Shown: positions 46,790 to 55,436, counted from the first letter of the stretch. The stretch: DNA of 64,000 nt from Rhodoferax sp. (GCA_019449595.1 JAGRPL010000004.1:620001-684000), one strand, 5' to 3'. A program made the numbers and translations. Notes: generated from the sequence alone by a model not told the origin.

Positions 46790-47362
46790 TTATTTCTGTT
46801 TGGGCAGCCGGCCCAGCAGATAGAACTCCGGATTGGGCAGCATGCCCGACAGATTGGCCATCCGGTTGGACAGGCCGAAGAAGGCGGTGATGGCGCCGAT
46901 GTCCCAGATGTCCTCGTCGCTGAAGCCATGGACGTGCAAGGCGGCGAAGTCGGCGTCTTCGATGGTGTCGGAGTGCAGGCAGACCTTCATGGCGAAGTCC
47001 AGCATGGCGCGCTGGCGCGGCGTGATGTCGGCCTTGCGGTAGTTGGTGGCCACCTGGTCGGCCACCAGCGGCTTCTTCTCGTAGATGCGCAGGATGGCGC
47101 CGTGGGCCACCACGCAGTAGAGGCAGTGGTTGGCGGCGCTGGTGGTGGTGACGATCATCTCGCGCTCACCCTTGCTCAGGCCCGATTCTTCCCGCAGCAT
47201 CAGGGCGTCGTGGTAGGCGAAGAAGGCCCGCCATTCGGCCGGCCGGCGGGCGAAGGCCAGAAAGACGTTGGGCACGAAGCCGGACTTTTCTTGCACCTCC
47301 AGAATCTTGGTGCGGATGTCTTCGGGCAGGCCGGCAAGCTCCGGCAGGGGGTAGCGCGTCAT
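46790..47362 (-). CDS. Peroxidase-related AhpD-like enzyme (carboxymuconolactone decarboxylase fold)
   Basis: A 190-aa all-helical protein. The CMD/AhpD active site is CLYCVVAHGAILR (CxxC with a following His) near residues 80-92, preceded by EREMIVTTTSAANH. The long C-terminal ITAFFGLSNRMANLSGMLPNPEFYLLG is typical of the 'peroxidase-related enzyme' family. It likely reduces peroxides or acts as a thiol-disulfide partner. It is divergent from another CMD-fold gene with 72 bp between them, and 67 bp upstream of the TrpB-like gene in the same direction. Confidence 0.88.
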   Translation of the reverse strand: MTRYPLPELAGLPEDIRTKILEVQEKSGFVPNVFLAFARRPAEWRAFFAYHDALMLREESGLSKGEREMIVTTTSAANHCLYCVVAHGAILRIYEKKPLVADQVATNYRKADITPRQRAMLDFAMKVCLHSDTIEDADFAALHVHGFSDEDIWDIGAITAFFGLSNRMANLSGMLPNPEFYLLGRLPKQK

Positions 47363-47434
47363 GGGGGGGGTCTCCTTTTATGTTCTTGCAAACCATTATC
47401 CTTCGGGTCTTTCAGCAATCCAACCGGAAACGAC

Positions 47435-47806
47435 ATGACGACACCGTACGAACAGGGCCTGGCCACCCGCAAGGCTGTGATGGGTGAGGACTTTGTAGCC
47501 ACCGCGCTGGCCAATGCCACGCCGTTTACCCAGCCCATCCAGGAGCACATCACCCGCGCCGCCTGGGGCGACGTGTGGCAGCGCCCGGGGCTGGACCTGA
47601 AGACCCGCAGCCTCATCACCGTGGCCATGCTCACCGCCCTGGGCAAGCAGAACGAACTGAAGGGCCATGTGCGTGGCGCGCTGAACAACGGCGCAACGGC
47701 CGCCGAGATCCAGGAGGTGCTGCTGCACGCCACCGTCTACTGCGGCGTGCCGGCAGCCGTGGAGGCGTTTCGCACCGCCAACGACGTGGTGGGTGGCCAG
47801 ATTTAA
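47435..47806 (+). CDS. pcaC: Carboxymuconolactone decarboxylase family protein
   Basis: A 123-aa protein very similar to 4-carboxymuconolactone decarboxylase (PcaC): RKAVMGEDFVATALANATPFTQPIQEHITRAAWGDVW, RSLITVAMLTALGKQNELKGHVRGALNNG and LLHATVYCGVPAAVEAFR (quoted in parts). PcaC works in the protocatechuate branch of the beta-ketoadipate pathway. The adjacent CoA-transferase genes at 48534-49882 fit that pathway, since beta-ketoadipate must be activated to its CoA ester, but other pca genes are absent here. The start at 47435 was chosen by a GGAAA ribosome binding site. Confidence 0.85.
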   Translation: MTTPYEQGLATRKAVMGEDFVATALANATPFTQPIQEHITRAAWGDVWQRPGLDLKTRSLITVAMLTALGKQNELKGHVRGALNNGATAAEIQEVLLHATVYCGVPAAVEAFRTANDVVGGQI

Positions 47807-47848
47807 GTGGTTATTCGGCCTTTTGGCCCCGCGCATACTGCGTGGATA

Positions 47849-47865
47849 GCTATTAAAAATGTAGC
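47849..47865 (+). repeat. Short palindromic repeat, copy 8 (intergenic)
   Basis: GCTATTAAAAATGTAGC, identical to the copy at 15764, between the convergent pcaC and PAS-LuxR genes. It may serve as a shared terminator-like hairpin. Confidence 0.8.
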
Positions 47866-47867
47866 AT

Positions 47868-48428
47868 TCAAACCTGGCCGGCCATCAGCTTGTGCACCAG
47901 GTCCACGGTGGTGGAGGACTTGTACTTGCGCATCAGCCGGGCTCGGTAGATTTCCACCGTGCGGTGGCTGATGGCCAGGGTCTTGCCGATCTGCTTGGAG
48001 GTGAGGCCCTGCATCAGGTGCGCGGCCACTTCGCGTTCGCGGGCGGTCAGCTCGGCCTTGACCGGGCGGCGCTCGCTCAGGTCTTCAAAGCTCCAGATAC
48101 CGGCTTCGTGCGGGGCGTTCTGGTTGAGGGCGCGTCCGGTCACGTGGCACCAGAAGGGCTCGCCCTGGTGGCGGCCGTCCACCCGTTTCATGATGCGGTC
48201 GTCGGAGTAGGTGCCGTTGCGGTTGAGGATGGGGGCGATGCGCGCGCCGGTGCGCTCGAACTCGTCGGCGCTGGGGTACAGCACCTGGAACGACTGGCCC
48301 ACGAGCTGCTCGCGCGTGGTGCCAAACATGTCACACACGTGCTGGTTGCAGTCCATGATGGTGCGGTTGCGCGAGAGCACCAGGCCCACGGGGGCCATGT
48401 CGAAGGCGAGACGGTAATCAATGTCCAT
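47868..48428 (-). CDS. PAS-LuxR transcriptional regulator
   Basis: A 186-aa protein with an N-terminal PAS domain (about 1-115: DMAPVGLVLSRNRTIMDCNQHVCDMFG) and a C-terminal LuxR/FixJ-type helix-turn-helix (ELTAREREVAAHLMQGLTSKQIGKTLAISHRTVEIYRARLMRKY in parts). There is no receiver domain, so the PAS domain itself probably senses a ligand or redox signal. It is divergent from the CoA-transferase genes with about 105 bp between them and a palindrome in the gap, so it is the likely regulator of those genes. Confidence 0.92.
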   Translation of the reverse strand: MDIDYRLAFDMAPVGLVLSRNRTIMDCNQHVCDMFGTTREQLVGQSFQVLYPSADEFERTGARIAPILNRNGTYSDDRIMKRVDGRHQGEPFWCHVTGRALNQNAPHEAGIWSFEDLSERRPVKAELTAREREVAAHLMQGLTSKQIGKTLAISHRTVEIYRARLMRKYKSSTTVDLVHKLMAGQV

Positions 48429-48473
48429 GGGAGCAGGGGGCGCAAGGCGGGCTAGGGTTGGACTTTACGGGAA

Positions 48474-48483
48474 ACTACGTAGT
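48474..48483. promoter_or_regulatory. Palindrome ACTACGTAGT, probable site of the PAS-LuxR regulator
   Basis: A perfect 10-bp palindrome between the divergent regulator and CoA-transferase genes, with a second TAGTA/TACG-like half-site at 48491-48501. A TAGTAT -10-like hexamer lies at 48492-48497. LuxR-type regulators commonly bind such TAC-GTA dyads. Confidence 0.5.
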
Positions 48484-48533
48484 GCAATAGGTAGTATCGT
48501 ACGCCTGTTGATTCATTACAGGAGACCAGCGCA

Positions 48534-49241
48534 GTGAACAAGATCTATCCCAGCGCCGCTGCGGCGCTTCAAGGCATCGTCAAGGACGGCCAGTTGCTGG
48601 CGGTTGGCGGTTTTGGCCTGTGCGGCATTCCCGAGGCGCTGATCGACGCGCTCAAGGACACCGGCGTGAAAGACCTGACCGTCATTTCCAACAACGCCGG
48701 CGTGGACGGCTTTGGCCTGGGCAAGCTGCTGGAAACGCGCCAGATCAAGAAGATGATTTCCAGCTACGTGGGCGAGAACAAGGAGTTCGAGCGCCAGTAC
48801 CTGGCCGGCGAGCTGCAGCTGGAGTTCACGCCCCAGGGCACCCTGGCCGAGAAGCTGCGCGCTGGCGGTGCCGGCATTCCTGCCTTCTTTACCAAGACCG
48901 GCGTGGGCACCATCGTGGCCGAAGGCAAGGAGCTGCGCGAGTTTGACGGCGAGACCTACGTGATGGAACGCGCCCTGGTGCCCGAGGTGGCATTGGTCAA
49001 GGCGCACCGTGCCGACAAGTCGGGCAACCTGCAGTTTCGCCTGACCGCGCGCAACTTCAACCCGGCCGCTGCCATGGCCGGCAAGATTTGCGTGGTGGAA
49101 GTGGAAGAGATCGTGGAGACCGGCGACATGGTGCCCGACCAGGTGCACCTGCCGGGTATCTATGTGCACCGCATCGTGCTCAACGCCACGCCCGAGAAGC
49201 GCATCGAGAAGCGCACCATTACCTCGAAAGAAGGAGTCTGA
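48534..49241 (+). CDS. scoA: 3-oxoacid CoA-transferase subunit A
   Basis: A 235-aa protein starting with GTG ([15 protein letters not shown]). An AGGAGA ribosome binding site precedes it. CoA-transferase family I motifs include [20 protein letters not shown] near the N-terminus and [25 protein letters not shown]. It forms a heteromer with subunit B to transfer CoA from succinyl-CoA to a 3-oxo acid. The substrate could be acetoacetate (ScoA/AtoD) or 3-oxoadipate (PcaI); adjacency to a pcaC-like gene leaves both open. Subunit B follows after 2 bp. Confidence 0.95.
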   Translation: MNKIYPSAAAALQGIVKDGQLLAVGGFGLCGIPEALIDALKDTGVKDLTVISNNAGVDGFGLGKLLETRQIKKMISSYVGENKEFERQYLAGELQLEFTPQGTLAEKLRAGGAGIPAFFTKTGVGTIVAEGKELREFDGETYVMERALVPEVALVKAHRADKSGNLQFRLTARNFNPAAAMAGKICVVEVEEIVETGDMVPDQVHLPGIYVHRIVLNATPEKRIEKRTITSKEGV

Positions 49242-49243
49242 AC

Positions 49244-49882
49244 ATGAGCTGGAATCAAGACCAGATGGCCGCGCGTGCCGCCCGTGAACTGGAAGACGGT
49301 TTCTACGTGAACCTGGGCATTGGCATTCCCACCCTGGTGGCCAACCATGTGCCGGCCGACAAGGAAGTGTGGCTGCAATCCGAGAACGGCATGCTGGGCA
49401 TTGGCCCGTTCCCGACCGAAGACGAGGTCGATGCCGACCTCATCAACGCCGGTAAGCAGACCGTGACCACGCTCAAGGGTTCGTCCATCTTTGGCAGCCA
49501 CGAGAGCTTTGCCATGATCCGGGGTGGCAAGATCAACCTGTCCATCCTGGGCGCCATGCAGGTCAGCGAGAAGGGCGACCTGGCCAACTGGATGATCCCC
49601 GGCAAGATGGTCAAGGGCATGGGCGGCGCCATGGACCTGGTGGCCGGCGTGAAGCGCGTCATCGTGCTGATGGAACACGTGGCCAAGAAGAAGGACGGCA
49701 GCATCGACCTGAAAATCCTGCCCCAGTGCACGCTGCCGCTCACCGGCGTGGGTGTGGTGGACCGCATCATCACCGACCTGGGCGTGATGGATGTCACGCC
49801 CCAAGGCCTGAAAGTGGTGGAACTGGCGCCGGGCGTCAGCCGCGAGGAGCTGCAGGAAAAAACGGGCGTCCCACTTCTGTAA
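49244..49882 (+). CDS. scoB: 3-oxoacid CoA-transferase subunit B
   Basis: A 212-aa protein. The active-site glutamate lies in the [12 protein letters not shown] motif (near residue 48); other landmarks are [20 protein letters not shown] and [26 protein letters not shown]. Two bases separate it from scoA, so the two are translationally coupled. The same substrate uncertainty applies as for subunit A. Confidence 0.95.
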   Translation: MSWNQDQMAARAARELEDGFYVNLGIGIPTLVANHVPADKEVWLQSENGMLGIGPFPTEDEVDADLINAGKQTVTTLKGSSIFGSHESFAMIRGGKINLSILGAMQVSEKGDLANWMIPGKMVKGMGGAMDLVAGVKRVIVLMEHVAKKKDGSIDLKILPQCTLPLTGVGVVDRIITDLGVMDVTPQGLKVVELAPGVSREELQEKTGVPLL

Positions 49883-49896
49883 ATGTGCCCCCTACA

Positions 49897-49926
49897 CCGG
49901 GTAAGATCGGAGTCAGACTTACCCGG
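49897..49926. repeat. Inverted repeat CCGGGTAAG/CTTACCCGG (REP-like)
   Basis: A perfect 9-bp inverted repeat around ATCGGAGTCAGA between scoB and the next gene. The GAGTCAGAC core resembles REP-like palindromes seen near RAYT transposases in proteobacteria, though I cannot confirm it. Its 3' arm abuts the GGGGGA ribosome binding site of the next gene and could mask it. Confidence 0.5.
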
Positions 49927-49933
49927 GGGAACC

Positions 49934-50428
49934 ATGTCCAGAGCACTCAAACTTCTCATGTTCATCTATTTCGTGGTGTTCCTCACCACGGGGGTGTTCA
50001 TGGTGCTGATCGTCAACGCCGACGAGAGTTCTCCCCAGTGGGTGGCGCTGCTGGCGCGCAACCACGGCATCGTGTTTGTGTGGCACCTGGCGTGCTGGAT
50101 GACCATGGGCATGTTTGCGAACTACTACTGGGACCTGTTCAACATGGGCAAGGGGCTCGATTCGGTGCAGGTCGGGCGCATCATGCTGCCGCTGCTGGTT
50201 TCGCCCATCGTTTTCTACCCCACCTACAACCTCTGGCTCTCCAGCAGCTCGCAGAGCTACATCCTGTTCGAAGTGATTGCCTTCCAGAGCGGTTTCTTCT
50301 GGCAGGCGCTGTTCACCAAGGCCAAACCGATCGAGCAGACGCCGGTCATTCCGTGGTCGGTCAACAACGGTGGGGCGCGCAGTGCCCGCGCGGTAGGGGC
50401 TTCGCTGGGGAACGATCCCGGCCTGTGA
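49934..50428 (+). CDS. Small membrane protein, function unknown
   Basis: A 164-aa protein with three or more hydrophobic helices: LKLLMFIYFVVFLTTGVFMVLIV, HGIVFVWHLACWMTMGMFANYYW and MLPLLVSPIVFYP. A GGGGGA ribosome binding site precedes the ATG at 49934. It is probably in the inner membrane. I do not recognise a family. It lies 51 bp after scoB, but the palindrome in the gap and the downstream terminator suggest it may be partly independent. Confidence 0.75.
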   Translation: MSRALKLLMFIYFVVFLTTGVFMVLIVNADESSPQWVALLARNHGIVFVWHLACWMTMGMFANYYWDLFNMGKGLDSVQVGRIMLPLLVSPIVFYPTYNLWLSSSSQSYILFEVIAFQSGFFWQALFTKAKPIEQTPVIPWSVNNGGARSARAVGASLGNDPGL

Positions 50429-50444
50429 TGAACAGGGTGCTGAC

Positions 50445-50476
50445 AAAAAAACGGGGCGTGAAGCCCCGTTTTTTTT
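50445..50476. terminator. Bidirectional intrinsic terminator
   Basis: AAAAAAACGGGGC pairs with GCCCCGTTTTTTT around GTGAA between convergent genes, giving T tracts for both strands. Confidence 0.92.
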
Positions 50477-50493
50477 GGTGCTAACGGATTGCG

Positions 50494-52059
50494 TTAGTGC
50501 GCGCCGGCCGCAGCGTCGGCCGCCGCCGCTGCCCCCATGCGCTTGGGGCGTGCCAGCCAGACCAGGGGAATGAGCGTGATGAAAATCAGCGCCGAGGCGT
50601 AAAACACGTCGTTCACCGCCAGCATGGCGGCCTGCTGGTCCACCATGCGGTTGATCTGGCTGAGCGCCTGCTCCGCTGACATGCCTGAGGCGTTGAAGCC
50701 GGCCAGTGCGCTGTTGGAGGCGCTGCTGCCGCGGTTGACGAGTTCGGCCAGCTGTGCGTGGTGCATGGCGGTGCGGTCCTGCCACACGGTAATGGCAATC
50801 GAGGTACCAAACGAGCCGCCCACCATGCGCGCGAAACTCGACAGGCCCGAGGCCGATGGAATCTTCTCGGGCGGCAGGCCGCCCAGGGTGATGGTCGTCA
50901 GCGGAATGAAGAAGAACGCTACCGCCACGCCCTGCACGATGGTGGGCACCATGATGGTGTCGAAGTCGGCCCCGGTGTTGAAGTGCGAGCGCATGAACAG
51001 CACCAGGGAGAACACCACGAACGCAAACGAGGTCAGCAGGCGCGGGTCAAAACGGGCCACGTTCTTGCCCACGATGGGCGAGAGAATGATGGCAAACAGC
51101 CCCACCGGCGCCATCATCATGCCCGCCAGGGTAGAGGTGTAGCCCATGTATTGCTGCAGCCACAACGGCAGCAGCACGATGTTGCCCATGAACAGGCTGT
51201 AGGCCACCGACATGGCCACCGTGCCGGTCCAGAAGTTGCGGACCTTGAGCAGCTTGAGGTCCACCACCGGGTGCGCGTCGGTCAGTTCCCAGGCGATGAA
51301 GAAGGCGAACGCGATGGCCGAGACGATGGTGAGCGTCATGATTTCGCTGGAATGAAACCAGTCGAGTTCCTTGCCGCGGTCCAGCATGATCTGCAGGCAA
51401 CCCACGGCCACTACCAGCAGGGCCAGGCCGACGGTATCGATGGGCAGCTTGTGGGTCGCGGTTTCGCGCTTGTGAAAGATGGTCCAGGTGATGAACCCGG
51501 CCAGCAGACCGACCGGAATATTGATGTAGAAGATCCAGCCCCAGTGGGCGTTGTCGGTGATCCAGCCCCCCAGCAGCGGCCCCATCACAGGCGCTACCAG
51601 CGTCGTCATGGCCCACAGCGCCATCGCCATCCCCGCCATGGCTGGCGGATAGCTGGAGAGCAGCAGGGACTGGGCCAGCGGCATCATCGGGCCGGCCACA
51701 AAGCCCTGCAGCGTGCGCGCGGCGATCAGGGTGTTCATGTTGGGTGCCAGACCGCACATCCAGGACGTCAGGACAAACAGCAGCACGCTGGTGACAAACA
51801 GACGGACCTGGCCGAAGCGCTGCGAGAGCCAGCCCGTCAGTGGCAGGGCGATGGCGTTGGCCACACCAAAGCTGGTGATGACCCAGGTGCCCTGGTTGGG
51901 GCTGACGCCCAGGTCCCCGGCAATGGCCGGGAGCGAGACGTTGGCGATGGAGGAGTCCAGCACGTTCATGAACGTGGCGGCCGACAGGGCAATCGTGCCC
52001 CACGTCCGCGCCGACCCTTGCAGGGGCGCCTGGGGGGTGTAGGCGGGAGACGTGCTCAT
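50494..52059 (-). CDS. emrB: DHA2 family drug efflux permease (EmrB type)
   Basis: A 521-aa major facilitator protein with about 14 hydrophobic helices. DHA2 motifs: LDSSIANVSLPAIAGDLG (motif D1) in helix 1, ITSFGVANAIALPLTGWLSQRFGQVRLF (motif A) and MGPLLGGWITDNAHWGWIFYINIPVG (motif C). It exports drugs or other hydrophobic compounds by proton antiport as the inner part of a tripartite pump. It follows the emrA gene after 12 bp and is the last gene of the marR-controlled operon. Confidence 0.95.
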   Translation of the reverse strand: MSTSPAYTPQAPLQGSARTWGTIALSAATFMNVLDSSIANVSLPAIAGDLGVSPNQGTWVITSFGVANAIALPLTGWLSQRFGQVRLFVTSVLLFVLTSWMCGLAPNMNTLIAARTLQGFVAGPMMPLAQSLLLSSYPPAMAGMAMALWAMTTLVAPVMGPLLGGWITDNAHWGWIFYINIPVGLLAGFITWTIFHKRETATHKLPIDTVGLALLVVAVGCLQIMLDRGKELDWFHSSEIMTLTIVSAIAFAFFIAWELTDAHPVVDLKLLKVRNFWTGTVAMSVAYSLFMGNIVLLPLWLQQYMGYTSTLAGMMMAPVGLFAIILSPIVGKNVARFDPRLLTSFAFVVFSLVLFMRSHFNTGADFDTIMVPTIVQGVAVAFFFIPLTTITLGGLPPEKIPSASGLSSFARMVGGSFGTSIAITVWQDRTAMHHAQLAELVNRGSSASNSALAGFNASGMSAEQALSQINRMVDQQAAMLAVNDVFYASALIFITLIPLVWLARPKRMGAAAAADAAAGAH

Positions 52060-52071
52060 GCAGTATCCGGC

Positions 52072-53313
52072 TTAGTGGGCCTTGGGGGCGGCGGGCTTGC
52101 TGCTGCGCCCCAGGTTGGCCGCGATCACGCGCTGCACTTCGGTGCTGGCGTCCTTGTCCAGCGCGGCGTACACCTCGGTCTGCACACTGGAGTTGCCGCG
52201 TGGCGCATCGGCCAGGGCCTTGCCACTCTGGTCGGTCACGTCCACGGTGGCTTCCATGGACAGGCCCACGCGCAGGGGGTTCTGCGCCAGTTGCGCCGCA
52301 TCCAGTGCCACGCGCACCGGCACGCGCTGCACCACCTTGATCCAGTTGCCGGTGGCGTTTTGGGCCGGCAGCAGGGCAAAGGCCGCGCCGGTGCCGGCGC
52401 CCAGGCCGGCAACGGTGCCTTTGTATTCCATGCGTTTGCCGTACAGGTCGGCCGTGAGTGTCACGGGCTGGCCGATGCGGATGTTGCGCAGCTGCACTTC
52501 CTTGAAGTTGGCGTCCACCCACAGCTGGTTGAGCGGGATGATGGACATCAGCGGTGAGCCGGCGGCGACGCGCTGGCCGAGCTGCACCGTGCGCTTGGCC
52601 ACGTAGCCATCCACAGGGGCGGGCAGGGCGGCGCGGTGCAGGGTCAGGTAGGCCTCGCGCACCTTGGCCGCGGCCGCCAGCACACTGGGGTGGGCTTCGA
52701 TGTTGGTGCCATCGGTCAGGCTCTGGTTGCTGGAAAGCTGCTCGCGCGCAGCGCTCACTCCGGCCTGGGCTGCGGCCAGCGCATTCTGTGCGGCGGTCAA
52801 CTGGGACTTGGCGTGGTTGAGTTCTTCCTTGGAAACCGCGCCATTGCCGGCCAGCGACTGGCGGCGGGCCAGGTCGTCGGTGGCGCGCTCGATTTCGGTC
52901 TGGGCTTTGACAATGTCGGACTCGCGCAGGGTGACCTGTGCCGCCAGCGTGCCGTTGTTGGCATACAGGGTGCGCACCTGGCGTACCGCCTGGGCCAGAT
53001 TGGCCTCGGCCTGCTCCAGCGCCACCTTGGCGTCGGCCGGGTCCAGTTGCACCAGCGGCTGGCCGGATTTCACGAAGTCGGTGTCGTCGGCCAGGATGGC
53101 GGTGACGGTGCCGCCAATCTGCGGAGTGATCTGGATCACGTTGCCCTGTACGTAGGCGTTGTCGGTGGTCTCGATGTGGCGCGACAGGAACCATTCATAA
53201 CCGCCCCAGGCCAGCCCGATCAGGACCACGGTGGACAGGATTGTCAGGACCTTCTTGCGGTTGCGGCTGGGGGCGGCAATGGCGGGGGCGGCGGGTGTGT
53301 GTGCGTTGCTCAT
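52072..53313 (-). CDS. emrA: EmrA/HlyD family periplasmic adaptor
   Basis: A 413-aa membrane fusion protein. One N-terminal membrane helix (VLTILSTVVLIGLAWGGYEWF) precedes the HIETTDNAYVQGNVIQITPQIGGTV biotinyl-lipoyl-like domain, a coiled-coil hairpin (about 95-210) and a second half of the lipoyl domain (ALPAPVDGYVAKRTVQLGQRV). It joins the EmrB permease to the outer membrane channel. Arranged between the outer membrane factor and emrB genes with short gaps. Confidence 0.95.
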   Translation of the reverse strand: MSNAHTPAAPAIAAPSRNRKKVLTILSTVVLIGLAWGGYEWFLSRHIETTDNAYVQGNVIQITPQIGGTVTAILADDTDFVKSGQPLVQLDPADAKVALEQAEANLAQAVRQVRTLYANNGTLAAQVTLRESDIVKAQTEIERATDDLARRQSLAGNGAVSKEELNHAKSQLTAAQNALAAAQAGVSAAREQLSSNQSLTDGTNIEAHPSVLAAAAKVREAYLTLHRAALPAPVDGYVAKRTVQLGQRVAAGSPLMSIIPLNQLWVDANFKEVQLRNIRIGQPVTLTADLYGKRMEYKGTVAGLGAGTGAAFALLPAQNATGNWIKVVQRVPVRVALDAAQLAQNPLRVGLSMEATVDVTDQSGKALADAPRGNSSVQTEVYAALDKDASTEVQRVIAANLGRSSKPAAPKAH

Positions 53314-53354
53314 GGGGTGTCTCTTGGGGCAATGGGACGAAAAGGGGCCGGGGG

Positions 53355-54857
53355 TCAGCGCTGGGCCGTGGCGGGTGCCGCGGCCACTGCCGCGGTGGCG
53401 GGTTCTTCGGTGTAGCCGCCGCCCAGGGCGCGGATCAGCTGCACCTGCGTGTCGATGGCGCGCGCTGCCAGGTCAACGCCCTGGCGGCGTTGCGCCAGCA
53501 CGGCGGTTTCGGCACTCAGCACCTGGAGGTAGTTGCCCAGGCCGGCCTGGTAGCGCTGCAGGGCGATGGCGTAGGCGGCTTCGGCGGAAGTCTGCGCGGC
53601 GGCGTGCTCCGCCTGCTGGCGACCAATGGCCTGGGCCGAGGTCAGCTGGTCGGCCACATCGCGCACGGCGTCGAGCACCAGCGCGTTGTAGCTTTCCACG
53701 GCAGCATCGAGGTCGGCGGTCTTGCCGCGCAGGTTGGCGCGCAGGCGTCCGGCATCAAACAGCGGCAGACGGATGGCGGGGCCCACACCCCACTGGTCGC
53801 TTCCGGTCTTCTGCAGGCGGTCAAAGCCGATGCTGGAGTAGCCGGCAAAGGCGGTCAGGTTGACGTTGGGGTAGAACTGGGCCTTGGCGCTGTCCACGTC
53901 GCGGGCAGCAGCCTCCACGCGCCAGCGCGCGGCAGCAATGTCGGCCCGGCGACCCAGCAGGTCCATGGGGATCGTCTGTGCAATTGCTACTGTTTTGATA
54001 GCTGTCTGCGCAGGTATTTCAAGGGCCAGAGCCGAAATTGGCTGCGCAGTCAGGGCGGCCAGGGCGTTGAGGGCCAGGGCTTTCTGCTCCTGGATCAGTT
54101 CGATCTGCAGGCGGGCATCGGGCAGTGCGCTGTTGCTTTGCTGCAATTCCAGTTGCGTGTCCAGGCCGGCGTTCACGCGGTCCTGCACCAGTTGCCGGGT
54201 TTGTTCCCGTTGCGCCAGTGTGCGCTGTGCGACATCGAGCTGGGCGTTCAGGCGCACCAGCTGAAAGTAGGTGCGGGTGATGTTGCTGGCCAGCAGCATG
54301 CGGGCTGCCTGGGCATCGGCCTGTGCCGCCCGTGTCTGGCCCAGGGCCGCTTCCAGCGCGGCCCGGTTTTTGCCAAAGAAATCCAGCTCCCAGCTGGCGT
54401 TGGCCTGCACGGTGCCGAGCTCCTGGATGGAGCCGCCCAGCGGCGCCGGGTAGATGCTGTTGGCGCTGAAGCGCTGGCGCGTCAGATCGGCGCCCGCGCC
54501 GAGTTGGGGAATGTCGGCTGCATGGATGGCATCGCTGCCGGCCTGCATGCGCTGCAGCCGCGCCTGCGCAACGCGCAGTGACGGATTTTTGTCCAAGGCC
54601 TGGGTAATGAGCTGGTCGAGTTGCGCGTCGCTGTACATGCGCCACCACTGCGCATCCAGTGCCGGGGTTGCGGACGCCGCCGCGGCGCGGGGCGCGGCAG
54701 GACCATCCTGCAGGCCCAGTGCCTTGGCGTCCAGCGGACGGGCCTGGGGCAGGATGCCCGAGTAGTTGGCGCAGGCGCCCAGGGACGCCAGCAGCACGGC
54801 GCCCAGTGTGCGGTGGGCCCAGCGAAGGGAGGGGGTGGCGCGGGATTCAGTTGGCAT
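53355..54857 (-). CDS. Outer membrane efflux lipoprotein (NodT/OprM type)
   Basis: A 500-aa RND/EmrAB-type outer membrane factor. The N-terminal signal ends in a lipobox (LASLGAC), so it is lipid-anchored. Two outer membrane efflux protein repeats cover the remainder (DQLITQALDKNPSLRVAQARL, then RRADIAAARWRVEAAARDV). A copy of the short palindrome (53986-54002) encodes part of the linker between repeats (TAIKTVAIA). The start at 54857 overlaps the 3' end of marR by 11 bp. Confidence 0.93.
   Translation of the reverse strand: MPTESRATPSLRWAHRTLGAVLLASLGACANYSGILPQARPLDAKALGLQDGPAAPRAAAASATPALDAQWWRMYSDAQLDQLITQALDKNPSLRVAQARLQRMQAGSDAIHAADIPQLGAGADLTRQRFSANSIYPAPLGGSIQELGTVQANASWELDFFGKNRAALEAALGQTRAAQADAQAARMLLASNITRTYFQLVRLNAQLDVAQRTLAQREQTRQLVQDRVNAGLDTQLELQQSNSALPDARLQIELIQEQKALALNALAALTAQPISALALEIPAQTAIKTVAIAQTIPMDLLGRRADIAAARWRVEAAARDVDSAKAQFYPNVNLTAFAGYSSIGFDRLQKTGSDQWGVGPAIRLPLFDAGRLRANLRGKTADLDAAVESYNALVLDAVRDVADQLTSAQAIGRQQAEHAAAQTSAEAAYAIALQRYQAGLGNYLQVLSAETAVLAQRRQGVDLAARAIDTQVQLIRALGGGYTEEPATAAVAAAPATAQR
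53986..54002 (-). repeat. Short palindromic repeat, copy 9 (coding, in the outer membrane factor)
   Basis: On the minus strand GCTATCAAAACAGTAGC, in frame; on the plus strand it is followed by TGTCTGCGCAG as for copy 3. Confidence 0.75.
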
Positions 54858-55380
54858 GGGGGGCTCGGGTCGGTTCGTGGGCAGCCTTGATGGCCTGGGC
54901 ATTGGCAAAGATGCGCCGCAGGTAGATTTTGAGGGTTTCAAATTCTTCGGGGCTGAACCCCGCGAGGTGGGCGTTCTGCACACCGCACAGCACCTGGGGA
55001 ATTTCGCTGGCGGCCTTCTTGCCGTCTTCCGTCAGCGCGATGTGCACCACACGCCGGTCGGCTTCTGAGCGCTCGCGCCGGCACAGGCCCTTGGCTTCCA
55101 GGCGGTCCAGCAAGCGGGTGGTGGCGCCGGTGTCCAGGCGGCACTCGCGTGCCAGCTCCGCCACGGTGGAGGCCTGTTTGTTGTAGAGCTTGAACAGCGG
55201 CAGCCACTGGGCATTGGTGAGATCGGTGTGCGCCAGCTGCTGCTCCACCTCCTGGGCCACCATGGTCAGGATCTGGCGCATGAGGTAGCCCATGCTCTCG
55301 TCCGGGTTGTAGCCCTGCGCACGGTAGAACGTGTCGCATGCTGGGCCGGGCGGCTGGGGGGCGGGTGGTGCTGTTTTCAT
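54847..55380 (-). CDS. MarR family transcriptional regulator
   Basis: A 177-aa MarR protein. The winged helix is visible as ASTVAELARECRLDTGATTRLLDRLEAKGLCRRERSEADRRVVHIALTEDGKK (in parts: VAELARECRLDTGATTRLLD; RRERSEADRRVVHIALTE). It probably represses its own operon (outer membrane factor, emrA, emrB) and is relieved by substrates of the pump. The ATG lies almost at the predicted transcription start, so the mRNA would be nearly leaderless. The gene overlaps the outer membrane factor gene by 11 bp. Confidence 0.93.
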   Translation of the reverse strand: MKTAPPAPQPPGPACDTFYRAQGYNPDESMGYLMRQILTMVAQEVEQQLAHTDLTNAQWLPLFKLYNKQASTVAELARECRLDTGATTRLLDRLEAKGLCRRERSEADRRVVHIALTEDGKKAASEIPQVLCGVQNAHLAGFSPEEFETLKIYLRRIFANAQAIKAAHEPTRAPHAN

Positions 55381-55388
55381 GGGTGTCA

Positions 55389-55417
55389 ATATTAATTGCT
55401 TAGGCAATTAATGTCAA
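55389..55417 (-). promoter_or_regulatory. marR operon promoter overlapped by a perfect MarR-type operator
   Basis: On the minus strand TTGACA (55417-55412), 17-bp spacer, TAATAT (55394-55389). The spacer and -10 are covered by a perfect inverted repeat ATTAATTGC-TTAG-GCAATTAAT (55391-55412). The start of transcription is predicted about two bases before the marR ATG at 55380. Confidence 0.85.
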
Positions 55418-55436
55418 GGCTGTTATTGATTGGGCA

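Noticed and set aside
51047..53194. Minus-strand frame of about 700 codons overlapping emrB and emrA
   Set aside because: Same strand but different frame from two strongly supported genes; Pro/Arg-rich with no domain.
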